Positions 34,103 through 43,097 of a DNA stretch of 64,000 bases are shown in pieces. Position numbers and translations under genes: made by a program. Source of the stretch: JBBIPZ01 sp037442505 [NCBI: Deltaproteobacteria bacterium] (GTDB taxonomy: Bacteria; CALINM01); the NCBI GenBank assembly GCA_037442505.1, contig JBBIPZ010000001.1, positions 52,368 through 116,367 on the forward strand, read 5' to 3'. The notes beneath the pieces were generated by a model. The model saw nothing but the letters and a program-made list of their open reading frames with translations, had not been told where the DNA came from and did not search any database. The stretch's first letter is position 1, and every line of letters starts with the position of its first letter.

Positions 34103-34767
34103 TGAAAACGGCAGAAGAACTAAAAAAACTAAGAAATGACATACTACAAATGGCGGCATCGATCGAAGCCTCCCTTGGTGATGCAATCAAATCTTTACTT
34201 GAAAGAGATGACAGCCTTGCAGAAAAGGTTATTGAAAAAGATAATGTTATCAATAGCTTTGATGTTATGATTGATGAAGAATGTATCAAGCTAATTGCTC
34301 TGAAACAACCTGTCGCTTCAGAACTTAGATTTATTATCACTGCTATGAAAATTACAAGTGATATGGAAAGAATTGGCGATCTATGCGTTAATATTTGTGA
34401 AAGGGTTTTTGAGCTAAACAAAGAACCGCAGTTAAAGCCATACAAAGACTTACCGAAAATGGCTGAAACAGTAAAAATTATGTTACGAGAAGCGATTGAT
34501 GCCTTTTTACAAAAGGATGTTGATCTTGCCTGTGAGGTAATAAAGAAAGACGACACTGTTGACTATTATCTAAACGAAGTAACCAATGAACTTATCACCT
34601 TTATGATAAGAGATAGCTCAACAATCTACAGGGCAAATAAGATAACCCATATAGCTAAATATTTAGAACGTATCGCTGACCATTGTGTTAACATATCAGA
34701 AAACGTTATTTATCTGGTGAAAGGAAAAATTATAAGGCATACTGAGTTTTCTCAGGATATATGCTAA
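34102..34767 (+). CDS. phoU: Phosphate signalling protein PhoU
   Basis: The 221-residue protein is two PhoU three-helix repeats. They are marked by EECIKLIALKQPVASELRFIITAMKITSDMERIGDLCVNI in the first half and YRANKITHIAKYLERIADHCVNISENVIYLV in the second. The E/DxxxD patterns bind metal ions. PhoU links the Pst transporter to PhoR and keeps the Pho response off when phosphate is plentiful. It sits directly between pstB and the phoB/phoR pair, as expected for this role. Confidence 0.96.
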   Translation: MKTAEELKKLRNDILQMAASIEASLGDAIKSLLERDDSLAEKVIEKDNVINSFDVMIDEECIKLIALKQPVASELRFIITAMKITSDMERIGDLCVNICERVFELNKEPQLKPYKDLPKMAETVKIMLREAIDAFLQKDVDLACEVIKKDDTVDYYLNEVTNELITFMIRDSSTIYRANKITHIAKYLERIADHCVNISENVIYLVKGKIIRHTEFSQDIC

Positions 34768-34776
34768 AATTGTGAT

Positions 34777-35466
34777 ATGGCAAACAAAATTTTCCTTTTA
34801 GAAGATGAAGAAGACATCTGTATATTAATCAAGCATAATCTGGAAAAAGAGGGGTTTAAAGTATCCTTTTTTTTAACTCCCAACGAGTTTCTTGAGGCAT
34901 ACAGAAAAGAAAAGTTTGACCTCCTTCTATTAGACCTTATGCTTCCTGAAATGAGTGGCTTAGAAGTTTTAAAGATACTTAGAAAAGAACCTGAAAAAAA
35001 AGATGTGCCCGTAATAGTCTTAACCGCTAAAAATACAGAATTTGATAAGGTATTAGGACTCGAGTTAGGCGCAGATGATTATATCACAAAACCATTTAGT
35101 ATCAATGAACTCATCGCAAGGGTTAAGGCTGTTTTAAGGAGAATAAAAAAAGAACCAGAAAGTGATGATATTATTGAATTTGAAGGGATAAAAATATATC
35201 CATCATCATTTCAGGCATTTGTGGACAATAAAAAAATAGACTTAACAAAAACAGAGTTTATGCTACTTAAACTTCTAATTTCAAATAAAAACAAAGTACT
35301 ATCACGAGAACAGTTACTTGACTCTCTCTGGGGTAATGAAAAGATAGTGATAGATAGAACAATTGATGTTCATATAAAAAAGCTTCGTGATAAACTTGGT
35401 AAATACGGTGATTATATAAAGACAGTTCGAGGTGTTGGCTATATATTTGAAGGAAACAATGAATGA
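34777..35466 (+). CDS. phoB: OmpR/PhoB-family response regulator (PhoB-like)
   Basis: The 229-residue regulator has a receiver domain (EDEEDICILIKHNLEKEGF, phosphoacceptor in LLLDLMLPEMSG near residue 52, Thr in VLTAKNTE, Lys in YITKPFS). A C-terminal winged helix (TKTEFMLLKLLISNK, IDRTIDVHIKKLRDKLG, VRGVGYIF) follows. Its position after phoU and overlapping phoR by four bases identifies it as PhoB. It probably binds the 11-base repeats ahead of pstS. Confidence 0.94.
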   Translation: MANKIFLLEDEEDICILIKHNLEKEGFKVSFFLTPNEFLEAYRKEKFDLLLLDLMLPEMSGLEVLKILRKEPEKKDVPVIVLTAKNTEFDKVLGLELGADDYITKPFSINELIARVKAVLRRIKKEPESDDIIEFEGIKIYPSSFQAFVDNKKIDLTKTEFMLLKLLISNKNKVLSREQLLDSLWGNEKIVIDRTIDVHIKKLRDKLGKYGDYIKTVRGVGYIFEGNNE

Positions 35467-36680
35467 CTTTAGCATTCATAACACTTTTATTGCTCCTTTT
35501 AATATCCCTCTTTTACATTTTCAGATTAAAAAGGAGTATTGTTGAGCTTACTAAATATCTTGAGCATATAATTCAGGACAAAAAATTAAAAAAGATCTTT
35601 TTTCACAGAAAAGGCTTTAATTACGATACCATTCTGACTATAAAAAAAATTGAAGATCGGATCGAAAATCTAAAAGTAAGGCTTGAAAAAAAAGAGAAGC
35701 TTCTCGAAAAATTATTCTACTCGGTGCCCATACCCCTTGCATTCTTTACAAAAGATGGAAAGCTGGAATTTAAAAACTACTCCTTTGAAAAGCTTTTTGG
35801 AGATATAAGCAACTTAGATGATTTGAAAAACCTTTTGAGAAAAGAAAGTTTTTACGAAATTACCAGAGAAACAGCAGATAAAATTGAAAAGAGAAATACC
35901 GAAATAGAATGGAAAAACCGTTTCTATTCAGTAAATCTCGACATAGTTAGATTTGAACAGAGAGAATCTTACCTTATATCCTTTCTTGACATAACAGAAT
36001 TGAAAAAAACCCAGATTATAAAAGCCGAGTTTACGTCAAATGTATCCCACGAGCTAAAAACACCACTTACAGTAATTAAAGGCTTCATAGAAACATTAGA
36101 AAAAGAGCTGCCTGAAGATAAACTATATATGATAAAAACAATAAAAAGGCACATAGATAGGCTACAAAACCTTGTAAGTGACATATTGATGTTAGACATG
36201 GTTGAATCGGAGAAAAACATAATTTTTGAATCCTTTGATTTAAATGTAACAGTTCAAACAGCTATATCACTTTTAGAAAAGGAAGCAAAAGAAAAAAACA
36301 TCGAAATAATTTTCAAAAACGAAGTAGACTTAACAGTCAATGGAGACAGTTTTTTAATACTACAGGCTTTGATCAATATCCTTACAAATGCAATTAAATA
36401 TACGCCTGTCGGTGGTAATATCACTCTTAAGATAGGCAAAAATGACGGTAAAATATTTTTTTTCTGCAAAGACACAGGAATTGGTATTCCTTCTCAGCAT
36501 TTACCTCGCATCTTCGAACGTTTTTACGTAGTAGATAAATCACGCTCAAGACAGATGGGAGGCACAGGGCTCGGTCTTTCAATAGTAAAACACATCATTG
36601 AGCTTCATAAAGGAAACATAACAGTTAACAGCGAACCAGGCAAAGGCACAGAATTTATTATAGAACTGCCAGTTATGTAA
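35463..36680 (+). CDS. phoR: Phosphate-regulon sensor histidine kinase PhoR-like
   Basis: The 405-residue kinase has one N-terminal membrane helix (about 1-20), a short linker, a PAS-like domain (about 85-170: FYSVPIPLAFFTKDGKLEFKNYSFEKLFG), the phosphoacceptor FTSNVSHELKTPLTVIKGFIETLE near 195, and a HATPase domain with NILTNAIKYTPVGG, DTGIGIPSQHLPRIFERFY and GTGLGLSIVKHIIELHKG. The single membrane helix plus cytosolic PAS, without a periplasmic sensor, is typical of PhoR. A bidirectional hairpin follows. Confidence 0.93.
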   Translation: MTLAFITLLLLLLISLFYIFRLKRSIVELTKYLEHIIQDKKLKKIFFHRKGFNYDTILTIKKIEDRIENLKVRLEKKEKLLEKLFYSVPIPLAFFTKDGKLEFKNYSFEKLFGDISNLDDLKNLLRKESFYEITRETADKIEKRNTEIEWKNRFYSVNLDIVRFEQRESYLISFLDITELKKTQIIKAEFTSNVSHELKTPLTVIKGFIETLEKELPEDKLYMIKTIKRHIDRLQNLVSDILMLDMVESEKNIIFESFDLNVTVQTAISLLEKEAKEKNIEIIFKNEVDLTVNGDSFLILQALINILTNAIKYTPVGGNITLKIGKNDGKIFFFCKDTGIGIPSQHLPRIFERFYVVDKSRSRQMGGTGLGLSIVKHIIELHKGNITVNSEPGKGTEFIIELPVM

Positions 36681-36771
36681 GATATTGAATATTCAATTAA
36701 CTATGAACAATATAGTTGGTCTGACGTAGGGTGCAAAACCAAGAAGTGCCTTTGAGAATTTAAACTTAAAA

Positions 36772-36800
36772 AGGGGGGGAGCATCCCCCCTTAAAGTAGT
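36772..36800. terminator. G/C-stem terminator between phoR and the octahaem cytochrome gene
   Basis: GGGGGGA (36774-36780) pairs with TCCCCCC (36784-36790) around GCA. A-rich sequence lies on the left and a T-rich stretch (TTATTTTTTG) on the right. It can serve both converging genes. Confidence 0.75.
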
Positions 36801-38042
36801 TTATTTTTTGTGTTCCTTTCTTAACCTTTCAGCATCTTCTTTAATACGTGCAGCAGCTTCTTTCACCTTTGCCCAGCCATACCAGTGCATATAGTCTGGG
36901 TTAGCATGGAAAGCACCCTGAAAAGCTCTCATTCTATATTCAAGGAATATGAGGTACAGTTCTTGTTCTGCCGCAGTTTTTGCTTCATAAAACTGCAGGA
37001 GATCTGGAGCAAATTTCCAGCCCGCTGGTTTCTGCAATATTCCATCGTCATAAAGAGCTTTAACAGTTCTGATTGAATCAGCAAAGATTTTATCAACATC
37101 TTTAATCACCGATTCCGCAGCCCTGTAGTTTTCTTCAGCAAAGCTTTTTGAGTGGCACTTTGAACAGGTTTCGATCATTCTGTTTCTATATTTATCGAAT
37201 TCTTCTTTAGAGAGTCTTGCTACCTTAGCTGCCTTCACAGCCTCGATTCTTTCTGTTGGATTACCTTTTTCATCGAGTACTCCCAATGCCTGAAGAATTG
37301 TCACTCTGTCATTAAGCCAATCTTTATCATCTTCTGGAAGTCTTAATGCCAGAAAGCCCCATGCAGTCATTACATCATGTTTGCCATCGGGCATATGACA
37401 TGTCTGACATGATGGTGCTCTGCCTGAAGATGGTTCTAACTCCCAGATCGTGCCGTGTTTAGATGTCTGCCACATCTCCCATTGAGGATGATCAAATCCC
37501 ATGTGACATGTCCTGCAAGCCCTTGGATCCTTAGCTTCTTTCACTGAAAAGCTGTGTCTTGTATGACACGAATCGCATTGAGCTGCCCCGTATCTCTTAA
37601 TATCATCTAAGGCTTTATCTCCAATTTTGTGACATGCCGAACAGCCTTTCAAATCTCCACCGCCAACAGTTGGAGGTTGATGATTGATCATTGGCATCGC
37701 TTTCATAGCTGCCCAGGCAAGGGCATGTTTTCCTTCTTTAAACTCTTTTACCCTGCCAGGATGACATTTTGCACAAGTATCTGGAGTGGGAATTTTAGCC
37801 TTTTTTGCATCATCCATTCCATTGTGTTCAGAACCATGACATCCTGAACAATCCATCACCTTTGACATTTTCCCTTCGATAAATTGTGCCACGATACCCG
37901 GAGTTACCTTTTCATGACAGGTGATACAGGCAGACTTTTTTGTTTCAGACTTTTTTGCTGTGGCTTTTTTAGCTGCTTCAGACGTATTGAAAAGAAGCAA
38001 AGAAGCTAAAATTAGCCAGAAACCGATAACTGTCTTCTTCAT
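36801..38042 (-). CDS. Octahaem c-type cytochrome, hydroxylamine oxidoreductase (HAO) family
   Basis: The 413-residue protein has a signal peptide (about 1-23, SEAA) and eight CxxCH motifs: CITCH, CSGCH, CAKCH, CSACH, CDSCH, CRTCH, CQTCH and CSKCH. The C-terminal segment EYRMRAFQGAFHANPDYMHWYGW matches the HAO family. In anaerobes such proteins (epsilon-HAO type) are thought to reduce nitrite or hydroxylamine to ammonium rather than oxidise hydroxylamine. The start at 38042 follows AAGGAGG. A TTGAC-N4-GTCAA operator upstream matches the one before hcp. No cycX-type tetrahaem gene is adjacent. Confidence 0.88.
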   Translation of the reverse strand: MKKTVIGFWLILASLLLFNTSEAAKKATAKKSETKKSACITCHEKVTPGIVAQFIEGKMSKVMDCSGCHGSEHNGMDDAKKAKIPTPDTCAKCHPGRVKEFKEGKHALAWAAMKAMPMINHQPPTVGGGDLKGCSACHKIGDKALDDIKRYGAAQCDSCHTRHSFSVKEAKDPRACRTCHMGFDHPQWEMWQTSKHGTIWELEPSSGRAPSCQTCHMPDGKHDVMTAWGFLALRLPEDDKDWLNDRVTILQALGVLDEKGNPTERIEAVKAAKVARLSKEEFDKYRNRMIETCSKCHSKSFAEENYRAAESVIKDVDKIFADSIRTVKALYDDGILQKPAGWKFAPDLLQFYEAKTAAEQELYLIFLEYRMRAFQGAFHANPDYMHWYGWAKVKEAAARIKEDAERLRKEHKK

Positions 38043-38070
38043 ATATGCCCTCCTTATTTTTGATGATGTT

Positions 38071-38113
38071 ACCATACAATGAAACATATATCTGAATCTT
38101 TGACTTTTGTCAA
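38071..38113 (-). promoter_or_regulatory. Promoter with FNR/CRP-type operator ahead of the octahaem cytochrome
   Basis: TTGAC-TTTT-GTCAA (38100-38113) is a perfect 5-4-5 palindrome. On the minus strand TATGGT (38076-38071) serves as -10 box. The predicted start near 38065 puts the palindrome centre at about -41.5, as for hcp. No good -35 box is present, consistent with activator dependence. Confidence 0.68.
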
Positions 38114-38178
38114 AAATTGGGAAATTTTGATTGTGACTAAGTTTGAGTAGTTTATTTTAGTAAGAAATATTCAGGTTT

Positions 38179-39549
38179 TTAGCCTAATTCATCAAACGGT
38201 CTAACTCTGAATTGAACTTTTAATGTATTTTCTGCAAATGAACGGATTTTTTCTATATCAAGACCAGGAACGGCAACTGCAGAAACTGTAACTTCTTTAA
38301 TGTGTTTTTTTGCAGAATTTATGAACTCTATCAAACTATCAAATGCGCCGATAATAGCTGGTTGACACAACTTTTCGTATGTTTCTCTATCTGCAGCATT
38401 AAGGCTGATAGATACTGAATCGATTAAATCTTTAATTTCTGGGACAACATCCCTCCCTGTCCTCAGGTTTGCAAGACCATCAGTGTTTAAACGTATTTTT
38501 TTGGTTCCTCTTTGTTTAAGTTTTTTAGCAAGTTCTTTTATTAACTCTAACCTGATAGTTGGCTCACCATAACCGCAGAACACAACTTCGTCATATTTAT
38601 CTATGTCGTCAGGCATTGCTTGAATAAAATCATAAAGTGAAGGTTCTTTTGAAAGTCTAAGGTAATGTCCTTTTACGTAAAAGTCTCTCTGCTTGCCACA
38701 AAAAACACACCTGTTTGTGCATTTGTTCGTAATGTTAATGTAAAGGGAGTTTCTGATTTTGTAAAAAATTTTTGCATCAGCCTCTTTTGCTAAACCAAAA
38801 ATCTTCAATGTGTTGGTGTAGATAGTTCGCTTTACATCCTCTTCAGGCAGGTTTTTTAACTCTGCGATGCGTTTAACGCTGTATTTGACAAAAGAAGGCT
38901 CATTTCTTTTGCCTCTTAATGGCTCTGGTGCAATAAATGGGGCGTCTGTTTCAGACAGGATATAATCAAGCGGTATCGTCTTAACAACGTCGTGAACATT
39001 GGTTGCCTTTTTGAATGTAACCGTTCCAGGAATTGAAATGTAGTAGCCCATCGATATGTATTTTTTTGCATCATCAATATTGCCTGAAAAGCAGTGGATA
39101 ATGCCTCTTAATACCCTCTTTTTTAAGACCTCTTGGGCCTCTTTGTGTGCTTCGCGAATATGAATCATCACAGGTTTTTTCAGACGTTCAGCAAGCGTAA
39201 GTTGTCTTTCAAAAACTTCTATCTGTTTTTCGCGCGGTGAGTAATTTTTAAAAAAATCAAGACCAATTTCACCTAGTATCAAACATTTGGGATGCGAAAG
39301 TGTTTGTTCAAGTTGTTTTTCTATTTTATCGTTGTAAATGAGCGCTTCGTGTGGATGTACACCAACAGCAGCATAAATAAAATCGTTTTGTTCAGCAATA
39401 TTTATCGCCTTTTGCCAGTATTTAGGCTCAATCCCAACGGTGCAGATAAACGTAAGCCCTGTCTCTCTTGCACGTTGAATAACTTCTTCACAATCGTTAT
39501 CAAATTCTGGCAACTCTAAATGTGTGTGAACATCAACATAACCGAACAT
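38179..39549 (-). CDS. TatD-family nuclease fused to a radical SAM domain
   Basis: The 456-residue protein starts with a complete TatD metal-dependent hydrolase (about 1-258). Metal ligands are visible in DVHTHLELPEFD, GEIGLDFFKN, VMIHIREAHKEA, GIIHCFSGN and SETDAPF. A radical SAM domain follows from about 268 with CTNRCVFC (the C-x3-C-x2-C cluster), VVFCGYGEPTIRLE and VSISLNAADRETY. This is the TatD-linked radical SAM family, here fused in one chain. TatD acts as a deoxyribonuclease or tRNA 3' exonuclease; the radical SAM reaction is unknown. It lies two bases after metG. Confidence 0.92.
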   Translation of the reverse strand: MFGYVDVHTHLELPEFDNDCEEVIQRARETGLTFICTVGIEPKYWQKAINIAEQNDFIYAAVGVHPHEALIYNDKIEKQLEQTLSHPKCLILGEIGLDFFKNYSPREKQIEVFERQLTLAERLKKPVMIHIREAHKEAQEVLKKRVLRGIIHCFSGNIDDAKKYISMGYYISIPGTVTFKKATNVHDVVKTIPLDYILSETDAPFIAPEPLRGKRNEPSFVKYSVKRIAELKNLPEEDVKRTIYTNTLKIFGLAKEADAKIFYKIRNSLYINITNKCTNRCVFCGKQRDFYVKGHYLRLSKEPSLYDFIQAMPDDIDKYDEVVFCGYGEPTIRLELIKELAKKLKQRGTKKIRLNTDGLANLRTGRDVVPEIKDLIDSVSISLNAADRETYEKLCQPAIIGAFDSLIEFINSAKKHIKEVTVSAVAVPGLDIEKIRSFAENTLKVQFRVRPFDELG

Positions 39550-39550
39550 T

Positions 39551-41437
39551 TTACTTTACCTTAGCTCCAGTCCTTATTTCTTTTTCGGTTGTAATTATTG
39601 ATAGTCCGTTGTTATCTGATGCAGCAAGCAACATTCCCTGTGATTCTATGCCCATTAACTTTGTTGGTTTTAAGTTGGCAACAAAGACAATACATTTACC
39701 TACCATCTCTTCGGGTGTGTAAAATTTGCCTATACCTGCTACTATCGTGCGCTCTTTAGTGCCATCTGAAACAAGCATTTTTATCAATTTGTCAGATTTT
39801 TGGACCTTTTCTGCAGCTAAAACCTTTCCAACTTTAAGTTCAATTTTTGCAAAATCATCAATAGTGATGTAGTTTTCTTCTGTTTTTATCTCTGTGGCTT
39901 CTTTTTTGTCCAATTCTATACGTGGAAAGAGGTCTTTGCCTTCTTTTACAGTAAGTGTTGCAGGAAAAGCCGCATAGTTTCTATATTCTTTATTTTCTTT
40001 CAGTAGATTATAAACAGTTTTTGGTATGCCAATGCTTTCAAATATTTTATCGGCAGTAGCGGGCATAAATGGGGAAATCATTATCGATACACCCCTTATT
40101 CCTTCTAATAAATTAGATAGTACTGTGTTTAATTTGACATTTTCTTTTTTCTTGTGAAGGGCCCATGGTTCTGTTTCTACAATAAATTTGTTCAGTATAT
40201 TGATGAAACCCCATGTAGCCTCTAACGCTCTACTAAAAGAGCAAGTAGACATAGCCTCATCATAAGCTGATATGGTTGTATCAAATTGAGTTTTTAGAGT
40301 ATTATCAATACCAGCAGTGGCGGGCGTTTGATATGTTCCGCCTGCGAACTTAGTAACCATTGATGTGCTGCGTTTCACTAAGTTGCCAAGGTCATTGGCA
40401 AGGTCGCTATTGAGCCTTTTCACCATTGCGTCGTTCGAAAAATCCCCATCAAGACCAAAAGGAACTTCTCTAAGCAAGAAGTATCTAAATTGGTCAACAC
40501 CATATTTATCGGCAAGTGCAAAAGGATCTATTGCGTTTCCCAGAGATTTACTCATCTTTTGTCCTTCTACTGTCCACCAACCATGTGCAACAACCCTTTT
40601 TGGCACAGGAAGGCCCGCTGCAAGCAAGAAACAGGGCCAGAAGATTGCGTGAAATTTAAGTATATCCTTTCCAATAAAATGCACTGCTGGCCAATACCTG
40701 TTAAATTTATCCATATCGTCAGGGTAACCTGCAGCAGTTATGTAGTTGGTAAGGGCATCAAACCATACATAAATAACATGTTTTGGATTTCCAGGGACAG
40801 GAATTCCCCATTTTATCGAAGTGCGTGAGATACTCAAATCCTTCAAGCCTTGTTTTATAAAATTAACAATTTCGTTTTTTCTTGATTCTGGATAAATGAA
40901 ATCCGGGTTTTTCTCTATGTGTTCAAGTAGTGCGTCGCCATACTTTGACAGCCTGAAAAAATAGCTCTCTTCTTTAAGCTTCTCCACATTACGTTTACAT
41001 TCGGGGCATTTACCGTCTATCAATTGTGAATCAGTTAAAAATGTTTCGCATGGCACACAGTACCAGTCCTCGTATTCACCTAAATAAATATCACCTTTTT
41101 CAAGAATCGTCTTAAAAAGATGGCTAACGGTGTGATAATGCCTTGCTTCTGTTGTTCTTATAAAGTCGTTATTTGATATGTTGAGTTTTTTCCATAAATT
41201 TTGAAAATTTACAACAACACGATCTGCAAGTTCTTTAGGTGCTAACCCTTGTGCCTTGGCGGTTTTTTCGATCTTTTGCCCATGTTCATCCGTACCAGTT
41301 AGAAAAAATACATCCTTTCCAAGCAGTCTGTAATACCGCGCAAGGGTGTCAGCAGCGATTGTAGTGTAAGCATGCCCAATGTGAGGAACATCATTAACAT
41401 AATATATTGGCGTAGTAACATAAAATGTGTCTTTCAC
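39551..41437 (-). CDS. metG: Methionine--tRNA ligase
   Basis: The 628-residue class I synthetase has the HIGH motif in YYVNDVPHIGHAYTT, a zinc-type knuckle (CVPCETFLTDSQLIDGKCPECKR), the KMSKS motif in GQKMSKSLGNAIDP, an anticodon-binding helical domain and a C-terminal tRNA-binding OB domain (DFAKIELKVGKVLAAEKV...). It charges both initiator and elongator tRNA-Met. It lies between ricT (4-base overlap) and the tatD fusion in the tmk-holB-ricT-metG-tatD operon, an order seen in many bacteria. Confidence 0.97.
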   Translation of the reverse strand: MKDTFYVTTPIYYVNDVPHIGHAYTTIAADTLARYYRLLGKDVFFLTGTDEHGQKIEKTAKAQGLAPKELADRVVVNFQNLWKKLNISNNDFIRTTEARHYHTVSHLFKTILEKGDIYLGEYEDWYCVPCETFLTDSQLIDGKCPECKRNVEKLKEESYFFRLSKYGDALLEHIEKNPDFIYPESRKNEIVNFIKQGLKDLSISRTSIKWGIPVPGNPKHVIYVWFDALTNYITAAGYPDDMDKFNRYWPAVHFIGKDILKFHAIFWPCFLLAAGLPVPKRVVAHGWWTVEGQKMSKSLGNAIDPFALADKYGVDQFRYFLLREVPFGLDGDFSNDAMVKRLNSDLANDLGNLVKRSTSMVTKFAGGTYQTPATAGIDNTLKTQFDTTISAYDEAMSTCSFSRALEATWGFINILNKFIVETEPWALHKKKENVKLNTVLSNLLEGIRGVSIMISPFMPATADKIFESIGIPKTVYNLLKENKEYRNYAAFPATLTVKEGKDLFPRIELDKKEATEIKTEENYITIDDFAKIELKVGKVLAAEKVQKSDKLIKMLVSDGTKERTIVAGIGKFYTPEEMVGKCIVFVANLKPTKLMGIESQGMLLAASDNNGLSIITTEKEIRTGAKVK

Positions 41438-42171
41438 TTACCGTTCTCCTTTTCATCAAGTTTGTTAAGTGTTTCAATATCTGTAGGCTCTTCTAAAGAT
41501 AAAAGATATGATTTGTCAATATGGCAAAGGTCTCCACCATCTATGTAGTTTAACATTTCGTAGTTTAGACAGCACATCAACCTGCCACACATGCCAGAAA
41601 GTTTAGATGGATTTAAGGGAAGGCCTTGATTTCTAATCATCTTTATAGATATTGGATTAAAACCTGATAAAAACTTCGAACAACAAAGCTCTCTCCCGCA
41701 TATAGCAACCCCACCACATAGTTTGGCACCATCCCTGACACCTATCTGACGCATCTCTATGCGTGTCTTGAATATCCTTGCAAGGTCTTTTACAAGCTCT
41801 CTAAAATCTATTCGTCCATCTGCAGTGAAGTAAAAAATTAGTTTGGTTCTATCGAGTGTGTATTCAGTGGCTACAAGCTTCATCGGTAAACCATGATTTT
41901 CTATCTGTTGCAATCCAATTTTAAATGCTTCTTTTTCGTCTATCTGGTTAGTTTTGTATGCTTCTAAATCTTCTTCTGACACTTTTCGCATAATTTTTTT
42001 TATTTCGGTTTCGGGGGCAGGCAGGTCTTTAGGTGGTATGACGACCTTCCCAACGGTCAATCCTCTTTCTGTTTCTGCAACGACAAGATCACCATAGTTT
42101 AGTTCAATACCATCGGGGTCGAACAGGTAAATCTTTATAGAAGATTTAAAACGTATTCCAGTAAGTATCAT
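41434..42171 (-). CDS. ricT: PSP1 domain protein (RicT/YaaT-like)
   Basis: The 245-residue protein has the PSP1 C-terminal domain (about 60-145, including LVATEYTLDRTKLIFYFTADGRIDFRELVKDLA). It also has the Cys-rich signature GGVAICGRELCCSKFL and SGMCGRLMCCLNYE of RicT. In Bacillus RicT works with RicA and RicF in an Fe-S-bearing complex that affects RNase Y cutting; outside Firmicutes its role is less clear. It overlaps holB and metG by four bases each. Confidence 0.92.
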   Translation of the reverse strand: MILTGIRFKSSIKIYLFDPDGIELNYGDLVVAETERGLTVGKVVIPPKDLPAPETEIKKIMRKVSEEDLEAYKTNQIDEKEAFKIGLQQIENHGLPMKLVATEYTLDRTKLIFYFTADGRIDFRELVKDLARIFKTRIEMRQIGVRDGAKLCGGVAICGRELCCSKFLSGFNPISIKMIRNQGLPLNPSKLSGMCGRLMCCLNYEMLNYIDGGDLCHIDKSYLLSLEEPTDIETLNKLDEKENGK

Positions 42172-43097
42172 AATTCCTCACGTAATTTTATAGAAATAAG
42201 CAACGTCTCGATAATAAACGAGCGTGTTATATTATACCTTAAAAGTTTAGCAAAATTAATAGCTTTCTCTAACATACTGATATAATTAATAATTTGTCTA
42301 TTCTTGAAGCCACTTTCTGCAACAATGTTAACAAAGTGTATGTGAATATATGCTGTTAACACAGAGAAAAATATTTCTTCTTTATTTTTGTTCACTATAT
42401 CTTCTGCCAGATTGCAGATTTGAGAAAAGCTTTTATCAGGTAGGTCATTAATAAATTCTTTAATTAACTCGATGGTTTCAAGATTTTCTGGACTTAAAAA
42501 CTCCTCTCCCTTTTTTACAGAACCATCGCAAAAAGGCAAGACATCTTTAATCTTAGAAGGTTCATAGCCATCCTGTAGCAGTATTTTTTCGATAATACTC
42601 TCTTCTAATGGAGCAAAATTGATTTTTAGACATCTTGACACAATTGTCGGAAGCAAGTTTTTAATCAAACCCGTCACTAAAATAATCACTGAGTTAGCAG
42701 CAGGTTCTTCTAAAGTTTTTAGAACCGCATTCGATGCCTTGGGATTCATCTTGTGCGCGTCATCAATAATAATAACTCTGTATTTGCCTTCAAAAGGTGG
42801 TGAAAGGATAAAGCTGCTCGTTTCCTTGATCAGCTCAATCTTAATCTGTTTGGATTCAGTTGTTAGTAGTCTGATATCAGGATGTAACATTTTAGAGGCT
42901 TTGTTACAGCTATTACATTTGTTACAAGGAGTAATGCCACCTGTTTCACAGTTAAGTGTTTTAGCAAAATTCAGGGCAAAGAGTTTTTTCCCCACACCTT
43001 CAGGACCGCAAAATAAATATGCATGAGAAACCTTGCCATTTTTAATGATTTTTTGTAGAAGTTTTTGAGCCTTTTCGTTACCGAGCAGTTCTTTCAT
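42168..43097 (-). CDS. holB: DNA polymerase III delta' subunit
   Basis: The 309-residue clamp-loader subunit opens KELLGNEKAQKLLQKII and has Walker A GPEGVGKK near 33, a zinc knuckle (CETGGITPCNKCNSCNKA), Walker B VIIIDDAHKM, and sensor 1 with the SRC motif (LPTIVSRCLKINF). It takes part in loading the beta clamp onto DNA. Overlaps of four bases with tmk and ricT place it in the conserved tmk-holB-ricT cluster. Confidence 0.93.
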   Translation of the reverse strand: MKELLGNEKAQKLLQKIIKNGKVSHAYLFCGPEGVGKKLFALNFAKTLNCETGGITPCNKCNSCNKASKMLHPDIRLLTTESKQIKIELIKETSSFILSPPFEGKYRVIIIDDAHKMNPKASNAVLKTLEEPAANSVIILVTGLIKNLLPTIVSRCLKINFAPLEESIIEKILLQDGYEPSKIKDVLPFCDGSVKKGEEFLSPENLETIELIKEFINDLPDKSFSQICNLAEDIVNKNKEEIFFSVLTAYIHIHFVNIVAESGFKNRQIINYISMLEKAINFAKLLRYNITRSFIIETLLISIKLREEL

